Source: Oscillatoriales cyanobacterium PMM_0080 (GTDB lineage Bacteria > Cyanobacteriota > Cyanobacteriia > Cyanobacteriales > Microcoleaceae). Taken from it: a stretch of 47,459 bases of DNA. The stretch's first letter is position 1. The number at the start of each line of letters is the position of its first letter. The translations under genes were made by a program, and so were the position numbers. Shown here in pieces: positions 25,681 to 33,813 of the stretch. The notes under the pieces were generated by a model. The model was not told the DNA's origin and did not search any database. It saw only the letters and a list, made by a program, of their open reading frames with translations. The stretch spans positions 1 to 47,459 of the forward strand of contig CASBQF010000142.1 in assembly GCA_949127775.1 (NCBI GenBank), read 5' to 3'.

Positions 25681-26754
25681 TTATTTCAACCAGCCCTTCA
25701 ATCGTTCCGTCACTTGAGGCCGCCGCAGTTTCCGCATCGCCTTATTTTGAATTTGACGGACTCTCTCGCGGGACAAATTGAACAAACCACTCACTTCTTC
25801 TAAAGTGTAAGGCTCTCCCGTCACCAGACCGTAACGCATCGCCACTATCTCTTTTTCCCGCTCAGTCAAAATATTGTCCAACACCTCCAAAATATCTTGG
25901 CGCATCATCATCTCATTCATCTGAGATTCTGGAGATTGCGTTGAATTATCTTCCAAAACATCCAAAAGTTCCGAACTTTCTTCCGAACCGATACGGTGGT
26001 TGAGAGACAAAGATTGTCGGCGTACTTGCTGGAGGTAGCGAAGTTGTTCCGCAGTAACTTCCATGTCTTTGGCAAGTTCAGCTTCAGTCGGATTTCGTTG
26101 AAGCGTTCGCTTCAAATCCCGATAAACTCTTTTTAGCTTATTTAACTGTTCGACAATATGAACCGGCAAACGAATAGTCCGCCCTTGATTGGCAATTGTC
26201 CGCGTAATTCCTTGGCGAATCCACCAATAAGCATAGGTAGAAAACTTGTAACCCTTTTCAGGATCGAACTTTTCGGCGGCTCGATTCAAACCCAAAGCTC
26301 CTTCCTGAATTAAATCGAGAAAAGGCACGCCCCGATTGAGATAGCGTTTGGCGATAGAAACCACCAGCCGCAAATTCGAGCTAATCATTCTCCGTTTCGC
26401 CGACTGACACTGATACCGGAAGCTTTTCAGTTGAGTTTCGCTCAAACCCATAGCCGCAGCTAGTTCAGCTTTTGTGGGAACTCTTGCCAATTCCTGCTTC
26501 AAACCCTTTTCAAGTTCCTCAAGGGCTACCAATTCTTGAACTCGGCGCGCTAACTCTACCTCTTCGCTAGCGCTCAACAAAGGATAACGAGCCATTTCCT
26601 TGAACAAAGCTCCCACGGGATCGTCGGCAGACCAGTTGTTGTATGCTGACGATCGACTCGAAGTAGGACGATCGATCTCGATGTCTTCATTTTCTGCGAT
26701 CGCGAATGAGGCTTCGGATGCCACCGCAAAACTGCCTAAGTCAGATTTTGCCAT
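25681..26754 (-). CDS. Group 2 sigma factor (RpoD/SigA family)
   Basis: A 357-residue sigma-70 protein. Region 1.2 at about 44-75 (DPVGALFKEMARYPLLSASE), region 2 at 123-195 (NLRLVVSIAKRYLNRGVPFL, the FDPEKGYKFSTYAYWWIRQ core and the TIRLPVHIVEQ boundary), region 3 at about 200-275 and region 4 near the end (YTLEEVSGLFNLSRERVRQI). It lacks the long N-terminal acidic region of the main sigma. Start ATG 26754 (MAKSDLGS). The open frame runs 85 codons further upstream, into a segment with no family similarity. Which of SigB/C/D/E it is cannot be decided by eye. Confidence 0.92.
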   Translation of the reverse strand: MAKSDLGSFAVASEASFAIAENEDIEIDRPTSSRSSAYNNWSADDPVGALFKEMARYPLLSASEEVELARRVQELVALEELEKGLKQELARVPTKAELAAAMGLSETQLKSFRYQCQSAKRRMISSNLRLVVSIAKRYLNRGVPFLDLIQEGALGLNRAAEKFDPEKGYKFSTYAYWWIRQGITRTIANQGRTIRLPVHIVEQLNKLKRVYRDLKRTLQRNPTEAELAKDMEVTAEQLRYLQQVRRQSLSLNHRIGSEESSELLDVLEDNSTQSPESQMNEMMMRQDILEVLDNILTEREKEIVAMRYGLVTGEPYTLEEVSGLFNLSRERVRQIQNKAMRKLRRPQVTERLKGWLK

Positions 26755-26908
26755 ATAGTGCTTGGTGTCCGTGGGATGATTGGAAAACTCTCCCTTCACT
26801 TTAACCACTTTAATCAGAAATATCCCAAATCCCCAGTCCAAAATCCCAAATCCTAAACTTGTACTAAGCTCCGACTCCCACAAGTCGAAGTGTCGAAGTA
26901 TCCTGGCA

Positions 26909-28615
26909 TCAATTAGTTCGAGCCAATAAAGGAGCTGCTTGCAATAACTGCTGAGTATAAGGGTGCTGTGGATTAGTAAAAATATCCCTAGTTTTCCCGA
27001 TTTCCACAATTTTTCCCGAATTCATTACCGCAATGCGATCGCAAAAAAACCTCGCCACCCACAAATCGTGCGTAATAAACAGATAAGTCAAATTAAATTC
27101 CTGCTTCAACTCCAGCATCAGTTCTAATACCTGAGTCTGCACGCTCGCATCCAGCATACTCACCGGCTCGTCGCAAATAATCAGTTGCGGCCGAGTAATC
27201 AACGCCCGGGCGATCGAAACCCGCTGCTGTTGTCCTCCCGACAATTCTCCCGGATAGCGGCCAAAGAAATCCTCCCCAGGAGTCAAACCCACCCGCTCTA
27301 ACATAGCCATTACTTGTTTTTTAGCTTCATCTGAACGAGCTAATTTGTGAATCAATAAAGGGTCAGCAATACTTTCTCCCACAGTCATCATCGGATTCAA
27401 GCAAGCATGGGGGTCTTGAAATACCATTTGCATTTGGCGACGATGTTTCCTAACAGCATCCCGAGACAGCGCAGTCAGATTTATTCCTTGAAATTCCACT
27501 TTGCCACCAGTAGACGGAATAAGCTGCAAGATCGATCGCGACAACGTACTTTTGCCACAGCCGGACTCCCCTACCAGCCCAAGGATTTCTCCCCGTTCTA
27601 GCTCTAAACTAACGTCATCTACGGCTTTAATTACCTGGCGATTCCTCGAAAATAATTGGTCTAATAAATTGCTTTCTAAACTGTAATGCTGTTGCAAATT
27701 CGTCACAGTCAAAAGAGGCGAACTCGACTGCGATGATTCAAGCTGATAATTTTCCTTCTCCCCTCTATCCGTTACATCCGTTAAATCCGTTACAGAATCC
27801 GCTGCCGAACTTTCTTCTTCCTTCTGAATGTGCAAAGCTGCTTTGAGGAGCGATCGAGTATATTCGTGCTGCGGGCGTTCAAAAACATCCAGCACCGGCC
27901 CAGTTTCTACCACTTTGCCGCCGTACATCACCGCAATGCGATCGCAATACTCAGCCACCATCGCCAAATCGTGAGAAATCAACAAAATCGCCGTTCCCCG
28001 TTGGGCACAAAGTCTGGTTAATTCCTGCATAATTTGGGCAGCTACAGTTACATCCAAACTGGTAGTCGGTTCATCTGCCACAATTAATTTAGGATCGAGC
28101 AAAAGAGCCAAAGCAATTGCCACTCTTTGGCGCATTCCGCCACTAAATTCATGAGGAAATTGCGACCAACGAGACGCCGGAATTTTCACAGCTTCTAGAA
28201 TGGCGATCGCCCGTTTCTTAGCTTCCTTACGATTCAAATCCCGTCTGTGAGCCTGCAAAGTCTCGATACAGTGTTCCCCAACAGTCATCAAAGGATCGAG
28301 ACGAGTCATCGGATCTTGAAAAATCAAAGCCACAGCTTCGCCCCGAAACCGTCTCAGCCGCGAAGCATCCATCTCAAACACCGACTCTCCCTCAAAACCA
28401 ACCCGCCCCTCAACCAAAGTCGAATCCGGCAACAACCGCATCGCCGCCCGTCCCAAAGTTGACTTACCGCAGCCCGACTCCCCAACTAATCCCAGCTTTT
28501 CCCCCGGTTCCAGCGTCAGGGAAACCCCATCAACAGCCCAACCGGATTGGCCCCGCCGCTGAGGATAAGCTACTCGCAGATTTTCAACAGAAAACAAAGG
28601 ATAGTCATTAGTCAT
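26909..28615 (-). CDS. Fused double-ATPase of a dipeptide/oligopeptide-type ABC transporter
   Basis: A 568-residue protein with two complete ABC cassettes, equal to a DppD-DppF (YejF-type) fusion. The first has GESGCGKST (45-53), LIFQDPMTRLDPL and FSGGMRQRVAIA. The second has GESGCGKST, MVFQDPHACLNPM and LSGGQQQRVSIARAL, and each ends with an H-loop (ISHDLAMV, ITHDLWVA). Separate permease and binding-protein genes are not in the window. The first five codons are made of the TAGTCAT heptamer repeat (see 28613-28690), so the start has been rebuilt over a repeat. It precedes the sigma gene by 154 bases on the same strand. Confidence 0.9.
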   Translation of the reverse strand: MTNDYPLFSVENLRVAYPQRRGQSGWAVDGVSLTLEPGEKLGLVGESGCGKSTLGRAAMRLLPDSTLVEGRVGFEGESVFEMDASRLRRFRGEAVALIFQDPMTRLDPLMTVGEHCIETLQAHRRDLNRKEAKKRAIAILEAVKIPASRWSQFPHEFSGGMRQRVAIALALLLDPKLIVADEPTTSLDVTVAAQIMQELTRLCAQRGTAILLISHDLAMVAEYCDRIAVMYGGKVVETGPVLDVFERPQHEYTRSLLKAALHIQKEEESSAADSVTDLTDVTDRGEKENYQLESSQSSSPLLTVTNLQQHYSLESNLLDQLFSRNRQVIKAVDDVSLELERGEILGLVGESGCGKSTLSRSILQLIPSTGGKVEFQGINLTALSRDAVRKHRRQMQMVFQDPHACLNPMMTVGESIADPLLIHKLARSDEAKKQVMAMLERVGLTPGEDFFGRYPGELSGGQQQRVSIARALITRPQLIICDEPVSMLDASVQTQVLELMLELKQEFNLTYLFITHDLWVARFFCDRIAVMNSGKIVEIGKTRDIFTNPQHPYTQQLLQAAPLLARTN

Positions 28616-28690
28616 TAGTCATTAGTCCTTAGTTATTAGTTATTAGTTATTAGTTGTTGGTTATTGGTTGTTGGTTGTTGGTTTTTTGTG
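28605..28690. repeat. Heptamer-type tandem repeats (TAGTCAT, TTAGTTA, GTTGTTG)
   Basis: Consecutive TAGTCAT, TTAGTTAT and TTGGTTG-type units form a degenerate slippage tract over and upstream of the ABC gene start. The start ATG and following ACT-AAT-GAC codons belong to this tract. Confidence 0.75.
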
Positions 28691-28796
28691 TTGATTTAAT
28701 TCAATTCAATTGATAACTCATAGCACCAAAAATACATTTATCGTGTCAAATTAATATCAAACATAGTTCCAGCCTACTGTTTGATGCTATGGCCCT

Positions 28797-28955
28797 GATC
28801 CCCCCTAGCCCCCCTTAAGAAGGGGGGGACTGGAAGTGGCTCAAAGTCAACCCCTACTCCCCGACTATCCGGGGGATTTGGCAAGAGGCTACAAGCGAAA
28901 TTTCTCACAAGATTCTTCTCAAAGTCCCCCTTCTTAAGGGGGATTTAGGGGGATC
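28797..28955. repeat. 159-bp foldback, GATCCCCC...GGGGGATC arms
   Basis: Left arm GATCCCCCCTAGCCC then CCCTTAAGAAGGGGG. Right arm CCCCCTTCTTAAGGGGG then ATTTAGGGGGATC. It is a known-looking cyanobacterial GC-armed repeat. A relative lies inside a coding sequence at about 45845-45913. A GGCTACAAGCGAAATTTCTC / CAGCTACAAGTGAGATTTC direct pair flanks the right arm. Confidence 0.75.
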
Positions 28956-29004
28956 TAGCCTCAGCTACAAGTGAGATTTCTCATGGATTTTAGTCTTAAG
29001 TTGA

Positions 29005-29064
29005 CACCAATTCCCCAATTACCAATTCCCCAATTACCAATTCCCCAATTACCAATTCCCAATT
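29005..29064. repeat. 4x CCAATTCCCCAATTA 15-mer
   Basis: Tandem 15-base units, the last degenerate, just downstream of the zinc-ribbon gene. Similar AATTGG-type units occur at 34747-34780. It fills the end of a 452-base gap with no gene. Confidence 0.75.
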
Positions 29065-29067
29065 ATC

Positions 29068-29652
29068 CTAAATTTCCTTTCGCTTCAACTCAGCTCTTCG
29101 CAGTATATAAGTAGCCGCACAATCAGCGTGGGGATGATCTGCTAAAACTTCCGCTAGTTCCAACACATATCCGGCGATATCCGGGCCCAGCTTCTCAGTC
29201 AGCACTAGACGTTCCCGAGCAGCGAGTTCTTGCACACGGGCCTTAGCTTGCCAGTTGGGAGAAAACATCTTGTCAATCTCGGTATGGAATCCCAGACTTT
29301 CGAGAATGTCCCACTCGCCGTTATCGCACCAAATTCCTCCGCACAGCATACAGCGCTCTATGTAAAACGGCACTCTGCTAAAGGGAACTTTCGCCCGTGA
29401 CAGATAGTGACCGTCTTCGGGACATAGGGCTGCTTTGCTGTCGTAGGGAGACGGCGTGAATTCTATGCCGAGAGTGCCTGTCGCCTGTGGCTTTTCGGAT
29501 TTGTTGTACCACTGGCTCTGTTCTTTCTGCCAAGCTTCGTATTCTCTGCCTGGAATCCAGATACCGTAGCAGTTGGGACACCACTGCACCGACATACTGC
29601 CGGCTAAGGTGCCACCTTCTAAGTTGGGATGTTTACATTTTGGACATTCCAC
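29068..29652 (-). CDS. zf-TFIIB-type double zinc-ribbon protein
   Basis: A 194-residue protein. Cysteine pairs C3-x2-C6 and C25-x2-C28 form one ribbon. A second set (CPEDGHYL and ERCMLCGGIWCDNGEWDILE) forms the second. The C-terminal 90 residues are helical. I chose GTG 29652 because AGGAG lies nine bases upstream. The TTG at 29685 would add eleven basic residues and cover that site. The zf-TFIIB family is of unknown function in bacteria. Two cytosines of CGGIWC give the typical GIWCD motif. It is read convergently with nothing and lies 71 bases from the PatD-like gene downstream of it on the same strand. Confidence 0.75.
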   Translation of the reverse strand: MECPKCKHPNLEGGTLAGSMSVQWCPNCYGIWIPGREYEAWQKEQSQWYNKSEKPQATGTLGIEFTPSPYDSKAALCPEDGHYLSRAKVPFSRVPFYIERCMLCGGIWCDNGEWDILESLGFHTEIDKMFSPNWQAKARVQELAARERLVLTEKLGPDIAGYVLELAEVLADHPHADCAATYILRRAELKRKEI

Positions 29653-29723
29653 TGCTTTATTTCTCCTTGCCTTCTTAATTCGCAATTAATTCAGTTGTTA
29701 ATTCTGTATCTGGGCGGGCCGAA

Positions 29724-30092
29724 TCAGAATTTTTTTTGTAGCAGCGCGCCACAGTACCCAATTATCGTGTTAAGCCGCGCAATCGCCGCAGTTTGCCTTG
29801 CTTCTACTGTCGCTGGCTGCTTCGCGGCTTGTAAAAACGTGACATCTGTCCCCAATAACCGTAGTTGCTTGTGTATTTCCGTCAGATATGACTGCTCTGG
29901 GGGTGTTTCTGAGGCGTCTAACTCACCGCTGTCGGCTCTCATGATTTGATTTCCGAAAAATTGTTGCACTTTTTTGTATTCGATCGCCAGCACGGCCAAA
30001 TCCAGATTATCCTGTGCAGCGGTTCTTTGTAGCTGTTCGAGTGCTTGCTGTAATTCTTGGTAGCACTGGCGACGTTCTTCGGACAATACCAT
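29724..30092 (-). CDS. PatD-like (heterocyst frequency control) protein
   Basis: A 122-residue helical protein: RQCYQELQQALEQLQ opening, KVQQFFGNQI, then EIHKQLRLLGTDVTFLQAAK, the most conserved part, and ATVEARQTA and IIGYCGALLQ at the end. I recognise this as the family of PatD, which in Anabaena affects heterocyst frequency and binds FtsZ (family knowledge). Homologues in non-heterocystous filaments are known, so a cell-division role is possible here. Start ATG 30092. It lies upstream of the zinc-ribbon gene on the same strand (gap 71 bases). Confidence 0.55.
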   Translation of the reverse strand: MVLSEERRQCYQELQQALEQLQRTAAQDNLDLAVLAIEYKKVQQFFGNQIMRADSGELDASETPPEQSYLTEIHKQLRLLGTDVTFLQAAKQPATVEARQTAAIARLNTIIGYCGALLQKKF

Positions 30093-30545
30093 GATTTTGT
30101 AAACAAATTTTTATTTATAATTGAAGTAGACATTAGCTGAAAATTTGCTCATATTAAAAGAAGTCCTGGATTTTTGCAGCAATTGCCTGTTTATTGAGAA
30201 ATTTTGCCGATCGCCCTTGGCGGACTGACGATCGCGATCGGGCTTTGAGCAATCGCCTTGGCTGTTTTAATGTCGATCGCTTCTTTCAAGGACAACTGCC
30301 CAAACATTTTTATCTTACCGGATCTGCGCCCAGCAATCATGACAAGAGTGTCACTATTTTTTCTTCCCTACGAAGGGGGTGGATTCGGAATTAGATAGCT
30401 ATAGTTGACAGAAAAATAAACTATTTTTTTCAATTGCAAATTGTGACTGTCAATTAGTTTAGTATATCTAAACACATAATTTCGGCAATTCAACCAAAAA
30501 CCAGCTTTTAACCATTTGTATTTCTAAGTTTTAAAGGTGTACCCC
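30093..30545. other. Rel upstream region
   Basis: 453 bases between divergent genes. A 49-codon leftward frame (30191-30340, MIAGRRSGKIK...) is open but has no ribosome site and no family I know, so it was not called. The final 150 bases are very AT-rich, as expected of a promoter. No RNA was recognised. Confidence 0.4.
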
Positions 30546-32822
30546 ATGAACGCGAACACTCTAACTCCCTCTCCCTCGATCGATCCTTGCATAGTTCCCG
30601 ATTGGCTGCAAGAATGCCTAAATTGTCGATCGTCGCAGCCGGATCTGACCCCTAACCCGAATTGCATGACAGACAACAGCTTGATTTGTCAAGCCTTTGA
30701 ATTTGCCCGCGACTTGCACCAAGGACAATACCGCAAATCTGGAGAACCTTACATTTGTCATCCGGTGGCTGTCGCTGGAATACTCCGGTATATGGGCGGA
30801 AACAGCGTCATGATTGCTGCGGGTTTCCTCCACGACATTGTAGAAGATACAGATATTACTCTCGAAGAAATAGAACAGCGGTTCGGCGCGGAAGTGCGAC
30901 AGTTGGTTGAAGGTGTCACCAAGCTTTCTAAGTTTAACTTTTCCAGCAAAACAGAGCGCCTGGCTGAAAATTTCCGCCGGATGTTCCTCGCAATGGCTAA
31001 AGATATTCGGGTCATTGTCGTGAAACTGGCAGACAGGCTGCACAACATGAGGACTTTGGAGCATTTGTCCGAAGAAAAGCAGCGCAGTATTGCTCTAGAA
31101 ACCCGAGAGATATTTGCTCCTCTGGCGAATCGTTTGGGTATCGGGCGCTTCAAGTGGGAATTGGAAGATTTAGCGTTTAAATACCTGGAACCGGAAGCTT
31201 ACCGCGAAATTCAGGACTTGGTGGCAGTCAAGCGGGGCGATCGAGAAACTCAACTCGCAGAAGTCACAGATAGTTTGCGAGAAAGACTTGACAATTTAGG
31301 CATTAAATGCTACGAAGTCAGCGGCCGTCCCAAACATTTGTACGGGATTTATGGGAAGATGCACCGCCGCCAAAAAGGGTTTAACCAAGTCTACGATATG
31401 GCTGCGGTGCGGATCATCGTAGAAACCAATGATGACTGTTATCGGGCATTGGCGATCGTCCACGACTCATTCCGCCCAATTCCCGGCCGTTTCAAAGATT
31501 ATATCGGTTTACCAAAAGCCAACCGCTATCAATCTTTGCACACCGGAGTAATCGGCACCAGCGGCCGCCCCATCGAAGTCCAAATTCGCACCGTAGCAAT
31601 GCACCACATTGCCGAATACGGCATTGCGGCGCACTGGAAATACAAAGAAACAGGCGGTTCCAACACAACAGTAACCGGCGACGACGAAAAATTTACCTGG
31701 CTGCGACAACTGCTAGAATGGCAAACCGATCTCAAAGACGATCGCGAATATTTACAAAGCATTAAAGACAACTTATTCGACGAAGATATCTACGTTTTCA
31801 CTCCAAACGGAGACGTAATTGCCCTCAATAGCGGCTCAACACCCGTAGATTTTGCCTACCGCATTCACACAGAAATTGGCAATCGCTGCACCGGCGCCAG
31901 AGTCAACGGGCGGATGGTGACACTAGACAAGGTATTAAAGAATGGCGACATTGTAGAAATCTTGAACCAAAAAAACGGCCATCCGAGTTCCGACTGGCTA
32001 AATTTTGTCAAGACAAACGGAGCAAAAAACCGAATTCGGCAGTGGTTAAAGCGATCGCACCGAGATGAAAATCTGGCTCGCGGGCGGGAATTGCTCGAAA
32101 AAGAACTAGGCAAAAACGGCCTAGAATCCTTGCTGAAATCCGAACCCATGCAGTCTGTAGCTCAGCGGTGCAACTACCACAGCGTCGAAGATTTAATCGC
32201 CGGTTTGGGCTATGGCGAAGTCACCCTAAATCTCGTAGTAAATCGACTGCGAGACTTAGTGAAAGTGCAGCAAAAAATAGAAACTGCACCCGCAGGAATC
32301 CAGGAATTGCCAGTGCAAATACCTGCATCAGCCGCACCCAAACCCGTACCGAGTTCATCTCCGAGCAAATCGCCGATCGCAGGTGTAGAAGGATTGCTCT
32401 ACCATTTAGCCGGCTGTTGCTGTCCAATTCCCGGTGAATCAATCATTGGAGTAGTAACTCGCCTGCGCGGAATTTCGATTCACCGCCAAGGTTGTTCAAA
32501 TGTTGAAAGCGTACCGGGAGATAGATTAGTTCCTGTGAGTTGGAATTCAGGCGATCGCAATGGTAGCCGCCCGAATACTTATGCTGTTAACATTCAAATT
32601 GAAGCGCTCGATCGAGTCGGAGTTCTCAACGATGTATTGTCGCATTTAAAAGACAACAAAGTCAACGTCCGTAGCGCTCAAGTCAAAACCTATCCCGGTT
32701 TGCCCGCATTAATTGACTTGTGCATGGATATTGAGGATAAGGAACAGTTCGAGCGGACTTGTATGCAAATTAAAAAGATGAGCGATATTTTGAATTTGCG
32801 GAGGCTGAGCGAAGCTGAGTAA
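30546..32822 (+). CDS. relA/spoT: Bifunctional (p)ppGpp synthetase/hydrolase (Rel/SpoT)
   Basis: A 758-residue long RSH enzyme of the stringent response. The HD hydrolase is at about 45-200 with FLHDIVEDT (H96-D97) and VKLADRLHNMRTL, both retained, so hydrolase should be active. The synthetase domain at about 240-370 has RPKHLYGIYGKMHRR, YDMAAVRIIVET and YIGLPKANRYQSLHT. The TGS domain is at about 415-475 (VFTPNGDVIALNSGSTPVDF), a C-x-CC-like CCCPIPGESIIG ribbon near 628, and ACT at about 675-755. Start ATG 30546 with AAAGGTG five bases upstream is chosen. The GTG at 30537 lies inside that site. Single RSH layout is typical of cyanobacteria. Confidence 0.95.
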   Translation: MNANTLTPSPSIDPCIVPDWLQECLNCRSSQPDLTPNPNCMTDNSLICQAFEFARDLHQGQYRKSGEPYICHPVAVAGILRYMGGNSVMIAAGFLHDIVEDTDITLEEIEQRFGAEVRQLVEGVTKLSKFNFSSKTERLAENFRRMFLAMAKDIRVIVVKLADRLHNMRTLEHLSEEKQRSIALETREIFAPLANRLGIGRFKWELEDLAFKYLEPEAYREIQDLVAVKRGDRETQLAEVTDSLRERLDNLGIKCYEVSGRPKHLYGIYGKMHRRQKGFNQVYDMAAVRIIVETNDDCYRALAIVHDSFRPIPGRFKDYIGLPKANRYQSLHTGVIGTSGRPIEVQIRTVAMHHIAEYGIAAHWKYKETGGSNTTVTGDDEKFTWLRQLLEWQTDLKDDREYLQSIKDNLFDEDIYVFTPNGDVIALNSGSTPVDFAYRIHTEIGNRCTGARVNGRMVTLDKVLKNGDIVEILNQKNGHPSSDWLNFVKTNGAKNRIRQWLKRSHRDENLARGRELLEKELGKNGLESLLKSEPMQSVAQRCNYHSVEDLIAGLGYGEVTLNLVVNRLRDLVKVQQKIETAPAGIQELPVQIPASAAPKPVPSSSPSKSPIAGVEGLLYHLAGCCCPIPGESIIGVVTRLRGISIHRQGCSNVESVPGDRLVPVSWNSGDRNGSRPNTYAVNIQIEALDRVGVLNDVLSHLKDNKVNVRSAQVKTYPGLPALIDLCMDIEDKEQFERTCMQIKKMSDILNLRRLSEAE

Positions 32823-32851
32823 AGGAACTTAAGTAAGAGAAAATTTGCCGC

Positions 32852-33169
32852 ATGGTACAACTTAGCCTTAACTCCGTGATTTCTTCAGAAAAGCTGACGA
32901 ACTATTTATTAATTCAGCTTCCTAAAGATGACAAATCTCAGTTTCTCGCTCGGGGTGGTTACGATCTAGAAAACTGGCAGCAACTCGATCGAGATTTGAG
33001 AGTCCAGATACTTTCATTGGAAGCGGAGCCAATGGCTAATACAAAATACGGTCAAAAGTACATGATTCGGGGCAGTTTAACAGGGCCAAACGGTAGAACT
33101 TTACAAGTCAAAACTGTTTGGATAGTTACTCCATCCGAAACGAGATTTGTTACATTAGTTCCTGATTAA
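32852..33169 (+). CDS. DUF6883-like protein
   Basis: A 105-residue protein matching the DUF6883 pattern: SSEKLTNYLLI near the start, DDKSQFLARGGYDLENWQQL, then NTKYGQKYMIRGSLTGPNGR and a closing VKTVWIVTPSETRFVTLVP. It is followed after 16 bases by a DUF4926 gene, an arrangement widespread in bacteria. The pair has toxin-antitoxin-like size and spacing but no demonstrated function. 29 bases after rel, so readthrough from rel is possible. Confidence 0.75.
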   Translation: MVQLSLNSVISSEKLTNYLLIQLPKDDKSQFLARGGYDLENWQQLDRDLRVQILSLEAEPMANTKYGQKYMIRGSLTGPNGRTLQVKTVWIVTPSETRFVTLVPD

Positions 33170-33185
33170 CAAGAGGTAATCCGCC

Positions 33186-33413
33186 ATGAAATTTGCACTT
33201 TTTTCACAAGTAGCATTGCGCGAAGACATCCCCAATTACAATCTAAAAAAAGGTGCTACAGCTACTATTGTTGAGCATTACGCGATGCCGGAAGGTCAAG
33301 AAGACGGTTATAGCTTAGAGGGTTTTAATGTCGAAGCAATTACAGTTGAAGTTACCGAGTCCCAGATTGAATCAATCAAAGCTCCTGTTTTGCAGCTTGG
33401 CAAATTAAGCTAA
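33186..33413 (+). CDS. DUF4926 protein
   Basis: A 75-residue small beta-rich protein: FSQVALREDIPNYNLKKGAT and IVEHYAMPEGQEDGYSLEGF, the DUF4926 signature (SH3-like KOW-type expected). GAGG precedes ATG 33186 by eight bases. It is a close tandem with the DUF6883 gene. The C-terminal half lacks the canonical D-x-D-G ending and instead has AITVEVTESQIESIKAP, which is still in family range. Confidence 0.75.
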   Translation: MKFALFSQVALREDIPNYNLKKGATATIVEHYAMPEGQEDGYSLEGFNVEAITVEVTESQIESIKAPVLQLGKLS

Positions 33414-33437
33414 CGCCGACATCCGCTAGAAGTATAT

Positions 33438-33462
33438 GTAGGGTGCGCAGTGCGCACCTTAC
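33438..33462. repeat. 25-bp near-perfect palindrome abutting the dead mazF start
   Basis: GTAAGGTGCGCACTGCGCACCCTAC on the minus strand, a short GTAGGGTGCGC-type repeat. Its TTAC end overlaps the stop codon of the four-codon mazF remnant, so the repeat marks the place where the toxin gene is cut. Confidence 0.8.
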
Positions 33463-33473
33463 CAGATTACCAT
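33459..33473 (-). pseudogene. mazF toxin remnant (four codons)
   Basis: Read leftwards from 33473: ATG-GTA-ATC-TGG-TAA. The ATG overlaps the end of the MazE-like gene (GGCGAATGG, then TAA), which is where MazF of this type begins MVIxxG (family knowledge). After Ile the sequence enters a repeat and stops. No downstream MazF sequence (W, G-x-E-P-G, CQ motifs) follows. Confidence 0.65.
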
Positions 33474-33721
33474 TCGCCTTGCACCAGCCTGCGATGAGAG
33501 CGACTCATTTTGCGAAGCAAAACTTGTTCTTCTTCAGAGAGAGGTGCTTCGCAAGCAGCATTAATTTTTTCTAACAGTTGTTGATTTTCGCGACGGCGGA
33601 TAAATTCTTCAAGCGCTATTTCGATCAAAAAACTCTGCGAAATTTGCATTTCGCCAGCTAATGTTTCGGCTTGTTCAAATAGAGATGCGGGCAATGAGAT
33701 AGCAGTTTTGACAGTTGTCAT
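33467..33721 (-). CDS. Orphan MazE-like ribbon-helix-helix antitoxin
   Basis: An 84-residue protein. The N-terminal ribbon-helix-helix is TTVKTAISLPASLFEQAETL and ISQSFLIEIALEEFIRRREN. The C-terminal tail, ending RRLVQGEW, is the MazF-contacting part in this family. Such genes overlap mazF by the ATGG in GAATGG, and that overlap is present, but the toxin is gone (33459-33473). Start ATG 33721. It still reads as a complete DNA-binding antitoxin and could now act as a free-standing regulator. Confidence 0.8.
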   Translation of the reverse strand: MTTVKTAISLPASLFEQAETLAGEMQISQSFLIEIALEEFIRRRENQQLLEKINAACEAPLSEEEQVLLRKMSRSHRRLVQGEW

Positions 33722-33813
33722 AGCTTTATACCTTCATTTATTTATATGAGTCTAACTAATATTATACCTAGATCGCAATACGGTGCAGCAAACAGACAGA
33801 AGAATGAAACCAT

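Noticed and set aside
26755-27009. N-terminal extension of 85 codons on the sigma factor
   Set aside because: It runs into the end of the ABC gene and shows no family similarity. ATG 26754 gives the normal group 2 start.
30191-30340. 49-codon leftward frame upstream of rel
   Set aside because: No ribosome site and no known relatives. Possibly a remnant, but unsupported.
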